NCBI RefSeq assembly: GCF_003065485.1
Contig: NZ_CP026951.1
Location: 1,488,001 to 1,552,000 of the forward strand
Source: Salinibacterium hongtaonis
GTDB lineage: Bacteria > Actinomycetota > Actinomycetes > Actinomycetales > Microbacteriaceae
Length of the DNA stretch: 64,000 nt
Direction: 5' to 3'
Positions 28,238 through 37,167 of the stretch are shown here, piece after piece. A model generated the notes under the pieces. That model worked only from the letters and a program-made list of their open reading frames with translations. It was not told the origin of the DNA and did not search any database. A program made the translations under genes and the position numbers. Numbering within the stretch: the first letter of the stretch is position 1; every line of letters starts with the position of its first letter.

Positions 28238-29269
28238 TCAGTCTCGGGCGACCTTGGCTAAGAAATCGAGGGTTGCCTCCAGGGCCTCCTGCGCCTCATC
28301 CGTTTCGAGGTTGAACTGATACTCGTGCGGCAGGGCAGGCTCGTGACTGGCCTCCCAGAACAGCGTCGTGACATCCACCCCCGCTTGCTTCAGCTGATTC
28401 GCCATGGGAACCGACTGAGTCCAGGTGAGTCCGTCGCCGTTTCCGCCGGAGATGTAGGTGGTCGGAAAGCTCTCGTCTACAAAATCAATGCTCGACATGG
28501 TGAGGCTCGCATACGTTGACGACCAGTCCCTGGTGCCGGTGTATGCCCAGAGCGATGCCTTCATCCCCCACGCCGTTATGCCGTTGAGCGCCCCCATCGC
28601 GGGGATATCGAAAACTCCGCAGTTGAGGATGATGGCGTCGAGCTGATCGGTTGTGAGCGCGGGAGTGAGACCCATCAGGTCTGCGTAGTCGCTTCGCGTC
28701 GTGAGCACGGCGAGCTGACTGGCCAGCTGTGCACCTGCAGAGTCGCCGGCAAGGATGATGCGGTCGGGGTCGATACGAAGCCCCTGCGCATTGTCGAGGA
28801 GGTGCGCGAGCGCATCGTTGAGCTGGGTGACAGCGACCGGATACTCGACCTCTGGCCCGTAGCCATAGTTGAGGCCGACCGCGGTGTAGCCGTGTGAGGC
28901 GAGAATGCGCAGATATGGCGCGACATCGGCCTTCGACCCCGAAATCCAGGCACCGCCGTGAATCCAGACGATCGTGGGCAGCGGATCTGTTCCCTCGTTA
29001 GGGGTGAACACATCGAACGTCGTCGAGGCACCCTCGTCCGCGTAGGAGAGATCGAGCTGCTCACTGATGCCGCTCTCGGGAACGAACGGCTCCATCTCGT
29101 CCACGGTCGCCTCGGCCCCCATCGTGAAAACCCAGCGAATGAGCATCGCAGAAGGCCACGGCGAGATCGCGCTAACGAGCGTGATTGCCACCACCCCTGC
29201 CGCCACGGCGAGGATCACCTTCTGACCGCGGGTCCACTGGGCACGGCGTAGGGCTTTCACATCGCTCAT
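28238..29269 (-). CDS. Membrane-anchored alpha/beta hydrolase (esterase, HSL/BD-FAE-like)
   Basis: 343 residues from ATG 29269 (MSDVKALRRAQ); the longer frame lacks a ribosome site. A single N-terminal membrane segment (about residues 17-38) anchors it. The oxyanion motif HGGAW lies near residue 105, nucleophile elbow GDSAG near 175 and the His probably in EASHEPALPHE near 315. It hydrolyses a carboxylic ester outside the membrane or in the envelope; the natural substrate is unknown. Confidence 0.82.
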   Translation of the reverse strand: MSDVKALRRAQWTRGQKVILAVAAGVVAITLVSAISPWPSAMLIRWVFTMGAEATVDEMEPFVPESGISEQLDLSYADEGASTTFDVFTPNEGTDPLPTIVWIHGGAWISGSKADVAPYLRILASHGYTAVGLNYGYGPEVEYPVAVTQLNDALAHLLDNAQGLRIDPDRIILAGDSAGAQLASQLAVLTTRSDYADLMGLTPALTTDQLDAIILNCGVFDIPAMGALNGITAWGMKASLWAYTGTRDWSSTYASLTMSSIDFVDESFPTTYISGGNGDGLTWTQSVPMANQLKQAGVDVTTLFWEASHEPALPHEYQFNLETDEAQEALEATLDFLAKVARD

Positions 29270-29323
29270 GGTGCTAATCCTAGGGAGCGACGGAGCCGCC
29301 ACCGCGCGTCGTAGCGAGTCGGC

Positions 29324-30163
29324 TCACGCGGCGTCGAGGAACGGCTGATAGCGATACCCCTCGGCATCAACTATTGCGACCGTCGACTCCGGAACTTCGG
29401 TAAAGACGCCGGGCAGATCGTTGAGAGGTTCGGAGACTACGAGACGGGCATGGGATCCGAAGAGCGTGAGCCGCTCGGCATCCGGATACATCTCGCGCAA
29501 GATGTCGATATCAACCGAGTGAAACAGAGTTCTGGTTCGCCTCGCAGACGAGTAGCGAAACGCCCAGATCGTGACACCGTCGGTGACGGCAACCGTGCCC
29601 TGCATCGGAAACGGGATTCCATGGTCGTGCCCGACGGATTCCACCATCCTTACGGCTTTCTCCATCGCGGCAATCGGATCCTCCTTGAGCCCGAGTGTCA
29701 AGGCCAGGTGGAACAGCACCTCCGAATCCGTTGTACCCCGTATCTCTGGATACAACGAAGGGTCGACCGCAAAGGTGAGGTCTCGCTTGCTCTTCTCGAA
29801 ATCATCGAGAGCACCGTTGTGCATGAACATCCAGTTCTCATGCCGGAACGGGTGGCAGTTGGTGCGCTGAATAGGCGGCCCCGCTGCGGCTCGAACGTGG
29901 CTAAAGAAGAGCGGGCTTCGCACGCTGCGGGTCAGCTCCCGCAGGTTCTCGTCGTTCCACGCCGGTTCGATGCTGTGGAAGAACGCCGGGCCAGAGTGCG
30001 GCGCGGATTCCTCCGGATACCATCCGAACCCAAAGCCGTCACCGTTGACGGTCTCGTGGCCGAGGGGCGAGTTCAACGACTGCGCCACCAGTGAATGCTG
30101 GGCATCGAGAATCACCGTCGAGGCCAAGAGTGGTTCGCCTACGTAGGCCAGCCATCGACACAT
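29324..30163 (-). CDS. Class II glutamine amidotransferase (YafJ/EgtC-like)
   Basis: 279 residues starting MCRWLAYVG, so the catalytic Cys becomes N-terminal after Met removal. GDGFGFGWY, LFFSHVRAA, TNCHPF and WMFMHNGAL are the Ntn-hydrolase glutaminase motifs. The family includes EgtC, but no other ergothioneine gene is here, so the acceptor is unknown. It lies on the same strand as the esterase and hydrolase genes. Confidence 0.87.
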   Translation of the reverse strand: MCRWLAYVGEPLLASTVILDAQHSLVAQSLNSPLGHETVNGDGFGFGWYPEESAPHSGPAFFHSIEPAWNDENLRELTRSVRSPLFFSHVRAAAGPPIQRTNCHPFRHENWMFMHNGALDDFEKSKRDLTFAVDPSLYPEIRGTTDSEVLFHLALTLGLKEDPIAAMEKAVRMVESVGHDHGIPFPMQGTVAVTDGVTIWAFRYSSARRTRTLFHSVDIDILREMYPDAERLTLFGSHARLVVSEPLNDLPGVFTEVPESTVAIVDAEGYRYQPFLDAA

Positions 30164-30231
30164 CGTTTCGCCTGCCTTTCATGGGCCGAGCGGGATGAGC
30201 CGACAGTAAACCCGCATGGGCGATCAGAGCA

Positions 30232-31785
30232 TCATCCGATCGGGATGATGCTCCCCTTGGCCGGTGATTCTTTGCGCGGCGATGCGGGTGTTCCGACCCC
30301 GCGGGCTGCAGCATCCAGCACGAGCTGCACGGTTCGCTCATCGGCAAGGATGCGAAAGTGCCCGCCGATCGAGAGGCGCACGTTGTCGGCTCCTGGCAGA
30401 TAGCTGCCCTCAGGAATGTGCGGATCAAAGATTCCGAAAATCGAGCGGATGCGCGAGTTGACCTTATGTTCCCGGGCCAGACGCAGCGTCGTCGGCGCAT
30501 AGGGCGAAAACGCTCGGAGACTCGGCGCAAGCATCCACAGGGCATACCTCGAGCCAGAGAACGGCGTCGACACCGCCACCATGCCCGAAACACGTTCGGA
30601 GACCGCGGGATCGAGCATCACGGCTTTGCCTATGAGCCCACCCTTGCTATGGGCGACGATCACCACGTCGCTGAGATCGTTTTCGAGCAGATAGGACGAC
30701 ACGAGCCGCGCGGTGTCTTCGACGGGTCTGCGATTGTGGTGAAGGGTGGGAATGACATGGACGGGATGCCCCGCCTCATGCAGGCGCGAGATCAGCGGCT
30801 GCAGAAAGCGCCATGTTTCATAGACGCCCGGGACGACGACGATGGGCCGCCTCGGCCCGTCAGCAAAGCTCTCCGGCGGCGACCCGGGCAGCACGCTTCG
30901 CACCTGCCACCATCCCGCGTAGGCGTAATCGCGCACCCACCACAGCCATCGGGTTAGAGCGCCGGGTTTCGCCGAGCGCTCCGGCAGACGGGAGCCGGCT
31001 GCGGGCACCCCCTCTGCGAACCGCGCGATCGCAGCGGCGACAGACCGCGGCGCGGAGTGCTGCACAATGTGGGCGTGGCCCGGCATCTGCAGAAGACTGC
31101 CGTTGGGCGCGGCGTTGGCAAGTTGACGAGAAAAGCCTTCACGGGCAACGGGGTCTTTCTCGCCCCGAATCACGAGCACGGGGCAGGAGACCTCCCGCAC
31201 CCTCTCGAGGGTTGGATAGCGCATCATCGACGGCAGTGTCTGGAGGTACCACCTCGGGCCGCAGCGCAGGTAGTCACTGAGGACGAGAGCATTCGCCACA
31301 GGCGGCTCCAACAGGGTGTCTGCGGCCAGGGCAGCAGCCTGTTGGAGGACCGTACTCCGCTGAGGGTCAACAACCGGACCGATAAGAACAAGCCGATCGA
31401 CCAGGTCGGGCCGTTGCCGGGCGAGTTCGATCGCGAACTGCGCACCCATCGAATGCCCTACGACCACGCAATGGCGCACATCCAGCGCGTCGAATGTCGC
31501 CCCAAGCACTCGGGCATGATCCTCTACCGAGAGCGGCTGCTCGGGCCGCGGGGTTGCCCCGAATCCGGGCAGATCGATCGAGTGAACCGTGCCGTTTGCT
31601 GCGAGTTGCTCCTGAAGGCGTGCGAGAGAGCGGTGAGACATGCCTATGCCATGGAGCAGAACAAATTCAGTGGCGGCCGGATGCGGGGCCATCGAGAACA
31701 CGTCGACCTCAACGTCTGACTGGGCTCGATCGGGGTCTCCGACCTGCTCGGCGGTGACGGTGAGCCGAATGCGGGGTAGGTGCAT
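30232..31785 (-). CDS. Tandem alpha/beta hydrolase (two hydrolase domains in one chain)
   Basis: 517 residues. The first domain (about 1-260) has LLHGIGMSH, nucleophile elbow VVGHSMGAQFA near residue 117 and a His in GHAHIVQHS near 245. The second (about 300-480) restarts with PIVVVPGVYETWRFLQP and has the elbow VAHSKGGLIG near 405 followed by VAVSTPFSGS, a triacylglycerol-lipase/PGAP1-like pattern; a possible His is in SIGGHFRIL near 487. Each domain is recognisable alone, so this is a fusion. Substrates are unknown; a lipid or ester role is likely. Confidence 0.78.
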   Translation of the reverse strand: MHLPRIRLTVTAEQVGDPDRAQSDVEVDVFSMAPHPAATEFVLLHGIGMSHRSLARLQEQLAANGTVHSIDLPGFGATPRPEQPLSVEDHARVLGATFDALDVRHCVVVGHSMGAQFAIELARQRPDLVDRLVLIGPVVDPQRSTVLQQAAALAADTLLEPPVANALVLSDYLRCGPRWYLQTLPSMMRYPTLERVREVSCPVLVIRGEKDPVAREGFSRQLANAAPNGSLLQMPGHAHIVQHSAPRSVAAAIARFAEGVPAAGSRLPERSAKPGALTRWLWWVRDYAYAGWWQVRSVLPGSPPESFADGPRRPIVVVPGVYETWRFLQPLISRLHEAGHPVHVIPTLHHNRRPVEDTARLVSSYLLENDLSDVVIVAHSKGGLIGKAVMLDPAVSERVSGMVAVSTPFSGSRYALWMLAPSLRAFSPYAPTTLRLAREHKVNSRIRSIFGIFDPHIPEGSYLPGADNVRLSIGGHFRILADERTVQLVLDAAARGVGTPASPRKESPAKGSIIPIG

Positions 31786-31910
31786 GTGCCGAGGATACGC
31801 AGAAAGTCTGGCCGCCGACGGCGGCTCGGCTAGGCGAAGTACCTGGGGGCTCTCTGCGGGGAGCCGCTCAGCGCCTTACTGCAGGGAGATTGCTGGCATA
31901 CCCTGACGGC

Positions 31911-32975
31911 GTGAATTACACGGTGAGTGTCATTTTTCGGGCTATACCCCTCATGATGATGGCGGTCTGTGTGGGATACGGGCTTTACGTGTGGAATGCG
32001 GCAGATTCCACCGGCAATTTCGTGGCGGGCCGGGTAGTCACAGCGCTCGGGATCATCTGCCTTTGTCTCTTTTGCACTGCGGCGACCATCATCCGCCAGT
32101 TGATCGGTCGTTACACGAGTTTCGACCGGTTCTTCTACCCCAGCATCGGATACCTGGCGGCCACTGCTGCCGTCATCTACGGGACGACGCTGTTCATTGG
32201 TGCCACGAACGCCGAACAAGCCAGAGAATATGTTGCGGGTCACGTCATCTTTGGGGTCGGACTCGTCAGCGGATGCGTTGCCACCGTCGCCACCGCCTCC
32301 ACCAAGTTCTCGCTGATCCCGGTCAACGCTCATTCGCCGGCGAACGATACCCAGATCCCGTCGACGGCATTCCGCCGTAGCACCGTTCTGGTACTCAGCG
32401 CGATTCCTATTGCACTGGCGTTCGTCGCATGGGTCGTTGCAATTACAAACCTCGTGTTGCCCAGCACACCAGAGCGTTTCACGGTCGGCCACGTCGTTGG
32501 TGGCTTGGCCATGATCTGCACAAGTCTTATCGGACTGGTTCTGACGATTCTCCACCAGGTGCAGAAGTCTTATTCTCCCCGAGAACAGTTGCTGTGGCCG
32601 GTTCTCGTGATCGCCATGGGCTCCCTTAGCCTGATCTGGGGGATCATCTTGCTCGTGCTTCACAGCGAGTCCTACTTTTGGACTCCAGGATTCGTGATGA
32701 TCGGATTGGGGCTTGTCTGCTTCAGCATCCTCAGCAAGGTCGGACTACTCGCCCTCGTGTGGCGTAGGACCTTTCCGCTCGCAAACCGGGTCCCCTTGCT
32801 CCCCATCACTACAGCTCTGGCGTGCCTCTTTCTCGCGGCCTTTCTGTTTCAAGCCGCCGTGGTCGATTCGAACGTGTTTATCGCCGCGCACGTGCTCGTA
32901 GGGCTCGGGGCCATCTGCTTTTCGCTCTATTCCATTGTCAGCATCCTCGAAAGCGGCACGTCGTCCGCAGGCTAA
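31911..32975 (+). CDS. yhiM: YhiM-like inner-membrane protein (DUF2776)
   Basis: 354 residues if started at GTG 31911; a TTG at 31890 or CTG at 31893, nearer GGGAG, is possible. About ten membrane segments occur. FVAGRVVTALGIICLCLF, VAGHVIFGVGLVSGCVATVA, VGHVVGGLAMICTSLIGLV and HVLVGLGAICFSLYSIVSIL are internal repeats that match E. coli YhiM block by block, and KVGLLALVWRRTFPLANRVP matches too. In E. coli YhiM is linked to acid and low-temperature survival. It is unexpected in an actinobacterium and stands alone, divergent from the tandem hydrolase. Confidence 0.82.
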   Translation: MNYTVSVIFRAIPLMMMAVCVGYGLYVWNAADSTGNFVAGRVVTALGIICLCLFCTAATIIRQLIGRYTSFDRFFYPSIGYLAATAAVIYGTTLFIGATNAEQAREYVAGHVIFGVGLVSGCVATVATASTKFSLIPVNAHSPANDTQIPSTAFRRSTVLVLSAIPIALAFVAWVVAITNLVLPSTPERFTVGHVVGGLAMICTSLIGLVLTILHQVQKSYSPREQLLWPVLVIAMGSLSLIWGIILLVLHSESYFWTPGFVMIGLGLVCFSILSKVGLLALVWRRTFPLANRVPLLPITTALACLFLAAFLFQAAVVDSNVFIAAHVLVGLGAICFSLYSIVSILESGTSSAG

Positions 32976-33032
32976 CTCCGTGGGCGGGGACGCCGAAGGT
33001 CGAGGCCGATCAGGCAAGAAGGCGTTGTCTTG

Positions 33033-33106
33033 TAGGGCGGACGGGACTTGAACCCGTGACCGACGGATTATGAGTCCGCTGCTCTAACCAGCTGAGCTAC
33101 CGCCCC
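33033..33106 (-). tRNA. tRNA with anticodon CAT (elongator tRNA-Met likely)
   Basis: 74 nucleotides without encoded CCA. Acceptor GGGGCGG/CCGCCCT includes a G-U first pair, D arm GCTC/GAGC, anticodon stem GCGGA/TCCGT with loop CTCATAA, T arm ACGGG/CCCGT. The presence of G1-U72 rather than a C1-A72 mismatch argues against initiator tRNA. A tRNA-Ile with modified CAT anticodon is not excluded. Confidence 0.88.
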
Positions 33107-33124
33107 GAGTCGTGAGGAAAGCGG

Positions 33125-34357
33125 CTAAGCCGATTCCCCGAGCGACACGTCGGTCGCCGGATCGGTGACCGATTCACCACGATACAGGCTCTCGAAGGTC
33201 GTGAGCGTGCGTTGGATGTCGTGGGGCACGATGAGTTTGAGGCTGGCCTTCTTGAAGGCGAGAACCTGATCCCACGGCATCTCGAGCACGCGCGTGAGCT
33301 TCTCCGCGAGATCGGCGGCGTCGCCGGGCGTAAAGAGAAAACCGTTTTCGCCATCGTGCACGAGGTGGGGAAGCGCCATAGCGTCGGCGGCCACGACGGG
33401 AAGGCCGGATGCCATGGCCTCCATCGTGGCGATGCTCTGAAGCTCTGCGATTGACGGCATAGCGAAGAGCGACGCCCTGGTCAGGATCGACCTCAGCTCC
33501 TGGTCGCTCACATAGCCGGTGAAGTCGACACGGTCGCGGATTCCCAGGGACACAGCAAGCTGCTTGAGCGCAGAAAGCTGGTCGCCTCCTCCCACGATGT
33601 CGAGCTTGACGTCGAGACTCGGGTCGAGCGTAGCCACGGCACGCAGGAGCACGTCGATGTGCTTCTCCCCCGTGACCCGGCCCACGAATACGATGCGGTT
33701 CTCGGCCGGCTTATCCATGTTCTGCGAATAGAGGCTCGCATCGATGCCGCACGAAATGGCGTGGACATCCGTCAGTTCCGTCTCGCTCTCGAGGAACACC
33801 GCCGCCTTGCGCGTTGGAGTTGTTACCGACTCGCACAGCGCGAACGTCTTGGAGGCATCCTTCCACGCCATGCGGATGGCGGGCTTGCGCACGAACTTGG
33901 GCAGGAGCGTGTGCTCGATCATGTTCTCGGGCATGAAATGGTTCGTGGCGACGACCCGGATGCCACGCTTTACCGCCTGCCGCGCAAGCCCGCGCCCGAC
34001 CAGGATGTGCGACTGAATGTGCACGACATCGGGCTGGAACGAATCAAGAATGCGGGCGGCATTAGCCTGGCTATTCCACGGCATGGCAAATCGCAGCCAG
34101 TCGTGCGGGTACCACCGGAGAGAAAAGAGGCGCTCGACCGCGAACCGGGAACCGTCGTGGTCTTCGATGAATCTGCCGCGCTTGCGACTGAAGGCGGGGG
34201 CCACCACCAGAACCTCGTGCCCGCGCTCCGTGAGGCCAGCCCCAAGTCGGGAGGCGAAGTTGGCGGCACCATTGATATCAGGGGGGAAGGTGTCGCACCC
34301 GATGAGGACCTTCAGGGGTGCTTGAGCACTCTGAGGAGCAGCGGAAGTATCAGACAA
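33125..34357 (-). CDS. GT4-family glycosyltransferase (PimB/mannosyltransferase-like)
   Basis: 410 residues. CDTFPPDINGAANFASRLGAG is the GT-B acceptor-domain start; DVVHIQSHILVGRG follows. The C-terminal domain shows NRIVFVGRVTGEKHID, LDIVGGGDQ, DFTGYVSDQEL and SIAELQSIATMEAMASGLP, the EX7E block. It probably transfers a hexose, such as mannose, to a membrane glycolipid or glycan; inference from family. It lies 18 bp upstream of the tRNA on the same strand. Confidence 0.85.
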   Translation of the reverse strand: MSDTSAAPQSAQAPLKVLIGCDTFPPDINGAANFASRLGAGLTERGHEVLVVAPAFSRKRGRFIEDHDGSRFAVERLFSLRWYPHDWLRFAMPWNSQANAARILDSFQPDVVHIQSHILVGRGLARQAVKRGIRVVATNHFMPENMIEHTLLPKFVRKPAIRMAWKDASKTFALCESVTTPTRKAAVFLESETELTDVHAISCGIDASLYSQNMDKPAENRIVFVGRVTGEKHIDVLLRAVATLDPSLDVKLDIVGGGDQLSALKQLAVSLGIRDRVDFTGYVSDQELRSILTRASLFAMPSIAELQSIATMEAMASGLPVVAADAMALPHLVHDGENGFLFTPGDAADLAEKLTRVLEMPWDQVLAFKKASLKLIVPHDIQRTLTTFESLYRGESVTDPATDVSLGESA

Positions 34358-34438
34358 TGTGGGTCAGTATCCCTTGCGATGAGGGCCGAGCGGCGAAGCG
34401 GGTGCCAGGCTCAGGCCGGAATCAAGTACCTAACTTAC

Positions 34439-34456
34439 CTCAGTCGCGAGACTGAG
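34439..34456 (-). terminator. Short hairpin at the end of the DMT transporter gene
   Basis: Perfect 7-bp stem CTCAGTC/GACTGAG with a GCGA tetraloop that overlaps the last codons and stop of the transporter gene. Weak terminator candidate between it and the glycosyltransferase. Confidence 0.4.
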
Positions 34457-35387
34457 GGTGGTGCCGCGCGAGCTGGAAGACTCCCCTGACCGCGAGAGCC
34501 CCGGCGACGACGAAGACGATGATGGCGCTCCAGTGCGCGCTGCTCGCTTCGCCGAGAACCGTGATGCCGATCGTCACGGCAACAATCGGGTCGATCACCG
34601 TCAGACCAGCGATGACGAGGTCGGGGGGGCCAGACGAGTAAGCATTTTGCACGAAATAACCGCCGAGCACCGTGGCGATGAGGAGCGCCACAACACACAC
34701 GACGACGAGCCAATTAAAATCGCCCGTTTTGATGCGATCGAGCACCACCTTGGCGAGCGTCGCCACGAATCCATAGAGGATGCCCGCACCCAAAATGTAG
34801 AAGATGGCCCTGAACCGCGCACGATAAATGGCGAAGACCACCGCGAAGGTAACGGTGACCACCGCGAGGATGCCCAGAATAATGAACAACTGGCGATCGG
34901 AGACGCGATGAGACTCGGTGGTGAACGCGGCGACGCCCACAAAAAGAGCGACACCGACCACACAGAACGTGATGGCCCTGATGCTCACAGCATCCAACCG
35001 CACCTTGGAGACCCTCGCGTTGAGCACCGCCGTGATGACGAGCGCGACCGCACCGAGCGGCTGCACGAGGGTGATCGGTGCGAGATAGAGGCTCGTGAGC
35101 TGAAGTACGACGGCGAGACCCAGCATGACCGTGCCGATGAGCCAGGACGGTCGCTGCGCGAGAAGCACGATCTGGCGGAACCCGAGCCCTGCGCTCTTCG
35201 CGAGCGGGGCGATCATTCCCTCAGAGCGGGCCTTTTCTTCTGCAATGCTCAGCTCGCTGGCCTCGACCTTGCTCACCCCGCGATGCTGCAACTGAGCACC
35301 CAGAGCTAAGAACACCGCGCCGAGAAGCGCAACGGGGATGCCCAGATACTGCAGAGGGGTGAGACTCTCTACAGCGAGTTGGGTCAT
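34440..35387 (-). CDS. DMT-superfamily transporter (EamA/NIPA-like)
   Basis: 315 residues from ATG 35387 (MTQLAVESLTPLQYLG); GTG 35399 is an alternative. Nine to ten hydrophobic segments form two internal halves: APITLVQPLGAVALVITAVL in the first and DLVIAGLTVIDPIVAVTIGI in the second are the matching EamA/NIPA-type helices. A cytoplasmic loop of charged residues follows the first helix. Substrate unknown; relatives move metabolites or Mg2+. Confidence 0.75.
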   Translation of the reverse strand: MTQLAVESLTPLQYLGIPVALLGAVFLALGAQLQHRGVSKVEASELSIAEEKARSEGMIAPLAKSAGLGFRQIVLLAQRPSWLIGTVMLGLAVVLQLTSLYLAPITLVQPLGAVALVITAVLNARVSKVRLDAVSIRAITFCVVGVALFVGVAAFTTESHRVSDRQLFIILGILAVVTVTFAVVFAIYRARFRAIFYILGAGILYGFVATLAKVVLDRIKTGDFNWLVVVCVVALLIATVLGGYFVQNAYSSGPPDLVIAGLTVIDPIVAVTIGITVLGEASSAHWSAIIVFVVAGALAVRGVFQLARHHPQSRD

Positions 35388-35437
35388 GTCAGGCAGCACA
35401 AAACGACCCTACCGGCTTACGCAGGTATTCTGGGCGA

Positions 35438-36004
35438 ATGGCCGTGCTTCCCATCGTTATCACTGGAGACCCCGTGCTCCATACCCCCGCCCGCGACGTC
35501 ACGGAGTTCACTCCCGAGCTGAGGACGCTCGTCAACGACATGTTCGAGACCATGGATGCTGCGCCAGGAGTTGGCCTCGCAGCCCCGCAGGTGGGCATCG
35601 GTCTTAGGCTGTTCGTTTTTGGCTGGGTGGACGAGGAGGACGTGGAGCACCGAGGCGTCGCGATCAACCCCGAACTGTGGCAGAGCCCGCTCGCAATCGA
35701 GCCGCTCGACGAGGACCTTGAGTCTGAGGGCTGCCTCTCCGTGCCGGGCGAGCGCTACCCGCTGCGCCGCGCAGACCGCATCATGCTGCGCGCCACCGAC
35801 CTGGACCAGAATCGGTTCGAGGTCGTGGCTGAGGGCTGGCTTGCTCGCATCTTCCAGCACGAGTACGACCACCTTGACGGCGTGCTCTATGTCGACCGGC
35901 TTGAGCACGCGCACCTCAAGGCCGCTAAGAAGGCGGTCAAGCGCTCAAGCTGGGGTGTGCCTGGCCTCACCTGGATGCCAGGAGTCGACGACCTCGACGC
36001 CTAG
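35438..36004 (+). CDS. def: Peptide deformylase
   Basis: 188 residues. All three catalytic motifs are intact: GVGLAAPQVG near residue 44, EGCLSVPGERY near 97 with the metal Cys, and FQHEYDHLDG near 142 with the HExxH metal ligands. It removes the formyl group from nascent proteins. Its stop TAG overlaps that of the convergent kinase-like gene within CTAG. Confidence 0.96.
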   Translation: MAVLPIVITGDPVLHTPARDVTEFTPELRTLVNDMFETMDAAPGVGLAAPQVGIGLRLFVFGWVDEEDVEHRGVAINPELWQSPLAIEPLDEDLESEGCLSVPGERYPLRRADRIMLRATDLDQNRFEVVAEGWLARIFQHEYDHLDGVLYVDRLEHAHLKAAKKAVKRSSWGVPGLTWMPGVDDLDA

Positions 36005-36969
36005 CGGCTGACGGCAGGCACGCCATTCTCGGAGCGGAGCGCGGGGAAGGCTGCAGAGACCGAAAAGCCGACGCCGGGAACGACATAGGCGTTGAACACC
36101 CCGCCAAAGAGCTCGGTGCGCTCCCGCATCTCGGTGATGCCCGGCCCCGTTGGCGTTGACGTCAAGGCGGCAGCATCGTCGTCGATCGTGTAGCCGCCCC
36201 GGCGCGAAACGCGATTGGGGTCGTCTCCATCACGCCGAGTGGATGCTCGGATTCCGTCGTCATCAATGAGCACGTTGAGGCCCTCGCCCGACCAACGGAA
36301 TGTGACCCGAACCTCGGTGCCCTCTCCCCCGTGCTTGAGCGAGTTCGACAGCGCCTCCTGCAGAATGCGGAACACCGCGACCTCGGCCCCCGGCTTGAGA
36401 TCGAAGCGGTCGCCAATGTCTTCGAAGCGGATATCGAGCCCCGCGTCGCGCATGACACGGAAGAGTTCCCGAGCCGTGCGGATCGCAGGCTGAGGTGAGG
36501 CGTCAGCCTCGCCCTGACGCACAATCGCCATAATGCGGCGCAGATCGGCCAAAACGGAGCGAGCATCCGCAGCAATAACGGTGGCGGAGCGCACGGCTGC
36601 CGCTGGGTCGGCCTCGCCTTTATATCGAGCGCCATCGGCCTCGGCCAGAATCGACGCCATCGAATGAATCGCGACCTCCTGAAGCTCGCGGGCCATGCGC
36701 ATGCGGGCTGTTTGCTCAGCGAGGCTGAGCTCTAGCTCGATGACCTCACGGTCGGCCTGCTCGAGCTGACGGACAGTAGAGCGACGCAACGACATCGCGA
36801 CAAGCCAGAGCACGACGCCGGCAATGCCGAGAACCAAAAGGATGCCGGCACCCACGAGGGCATAGTTCGGAACCAGCGACTCGTCATTCAGCCAGGACTG
36901 CACAGCAACTCCCAAGATCAACCAGACACCGCCGCAGAGGAGCTCTGCAGGGCCGAGAAAGCGGAACAT
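36001..36969 (-). CDS. Histidine-kinase-like protein lacking the phospho-acceptor His
   Basis: 322 residues from ATG 36969 (MFRFLGPAELLCGG). Two membrane segments (about 5-22 and 33-58) are followed by a coiled coil and a HisKA_3-type dimerisation helix. Where the family has ARELHDVVAHS this protein has ARELQEVAIHS: the phospho-accepting His is Gln. The HATPase domain looks intact, with N-box EALSNSLKHGGEGTEV, VLIDDDG and GITEMRERTELFGG. No response regulator gene is adjacent. It may be a pseudokinase or partner of another kinase. A longer frame overlaps the tRNA-Asn terminator and is unlikely. Confidence 0.8.
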   Translation of the reverse strand: MFRFLGPAELLCGGVWLILGVAVQSWLNDESLVPNYALVGAGILLVLGIAGVVLWLVAMSLRRSTVRQLEQADREVIELELSLAEQTARMRMARELQEVAIHSMASILAEADGARYKGEADPAAAVRSATVIAADARSVLADLRRIMAIVRQGEADASPQPAIRTARELFRVMRDAGLDIRFEDIGDRFDLKPGAEVAVFRILQEALSNSLKHGGEGTEVRVTFRWSGEGLNVLIDDDGIRASTRRDGDDPNRVSRRGGYTIDDDAAALTSTPTGPGITEMRERTELFGGVFNAYVVPGVGFSVSAAFPALRSENGVPAVSR

Positions 36970-37009
36970 CGTGATAGTTGCACCGCACGCCGTCCGCCGC
37001 AACACAAAA

Positions 37010-37033
37010 GCCCCCACCGCGAACGGTGGGGGC
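37010..37033 (-). terminator. Terminator of tRNA-Asn
   Basis: 10-bp stem GCCCCCACCG/CGGTGGGGGC with loop CGAA and TTTT after it on the minus strand, seven bases after the tRNA 3' end. Confidence 0.92.
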
Positions 37034-37039
37034 CTAATG

Positions 37040-37112
37040 CTCCCCGAGTTGGACTCGAACCAACAACCTGCCGGTTAACAGCCGGCTGCTCTGCCAATTG
37101 AGCTATCGAGGA
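37040..37112 (-). tRNA. tRNA-Asn (anticodon GTT)
   Basis: 73 nucleotides without encoded CCA. Acceptor TCCTCGA/TCGGGGA, D arm GCTC/GAGC, anticodon stem GCCGG/CCGGC with loop CTGTTAA, T arm TTGGT/TCCAA-type. Followed by a clear terminator. Confidence 0.93.
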
Positions 37113-37167
37113 TCGCTGAAGCAGCTTGTTTACTTTACCAAGGAATCACCAGCCACCAAATCGAGCG

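Noticed and set aside
34425-34445. Possible second iron box (TGAGGTAAGTTAGGTAC on the minus strand)
   Set aside because: Only the left half matches the DtxR/IdeR consensus; the other half is a direct rather than inverted copy.
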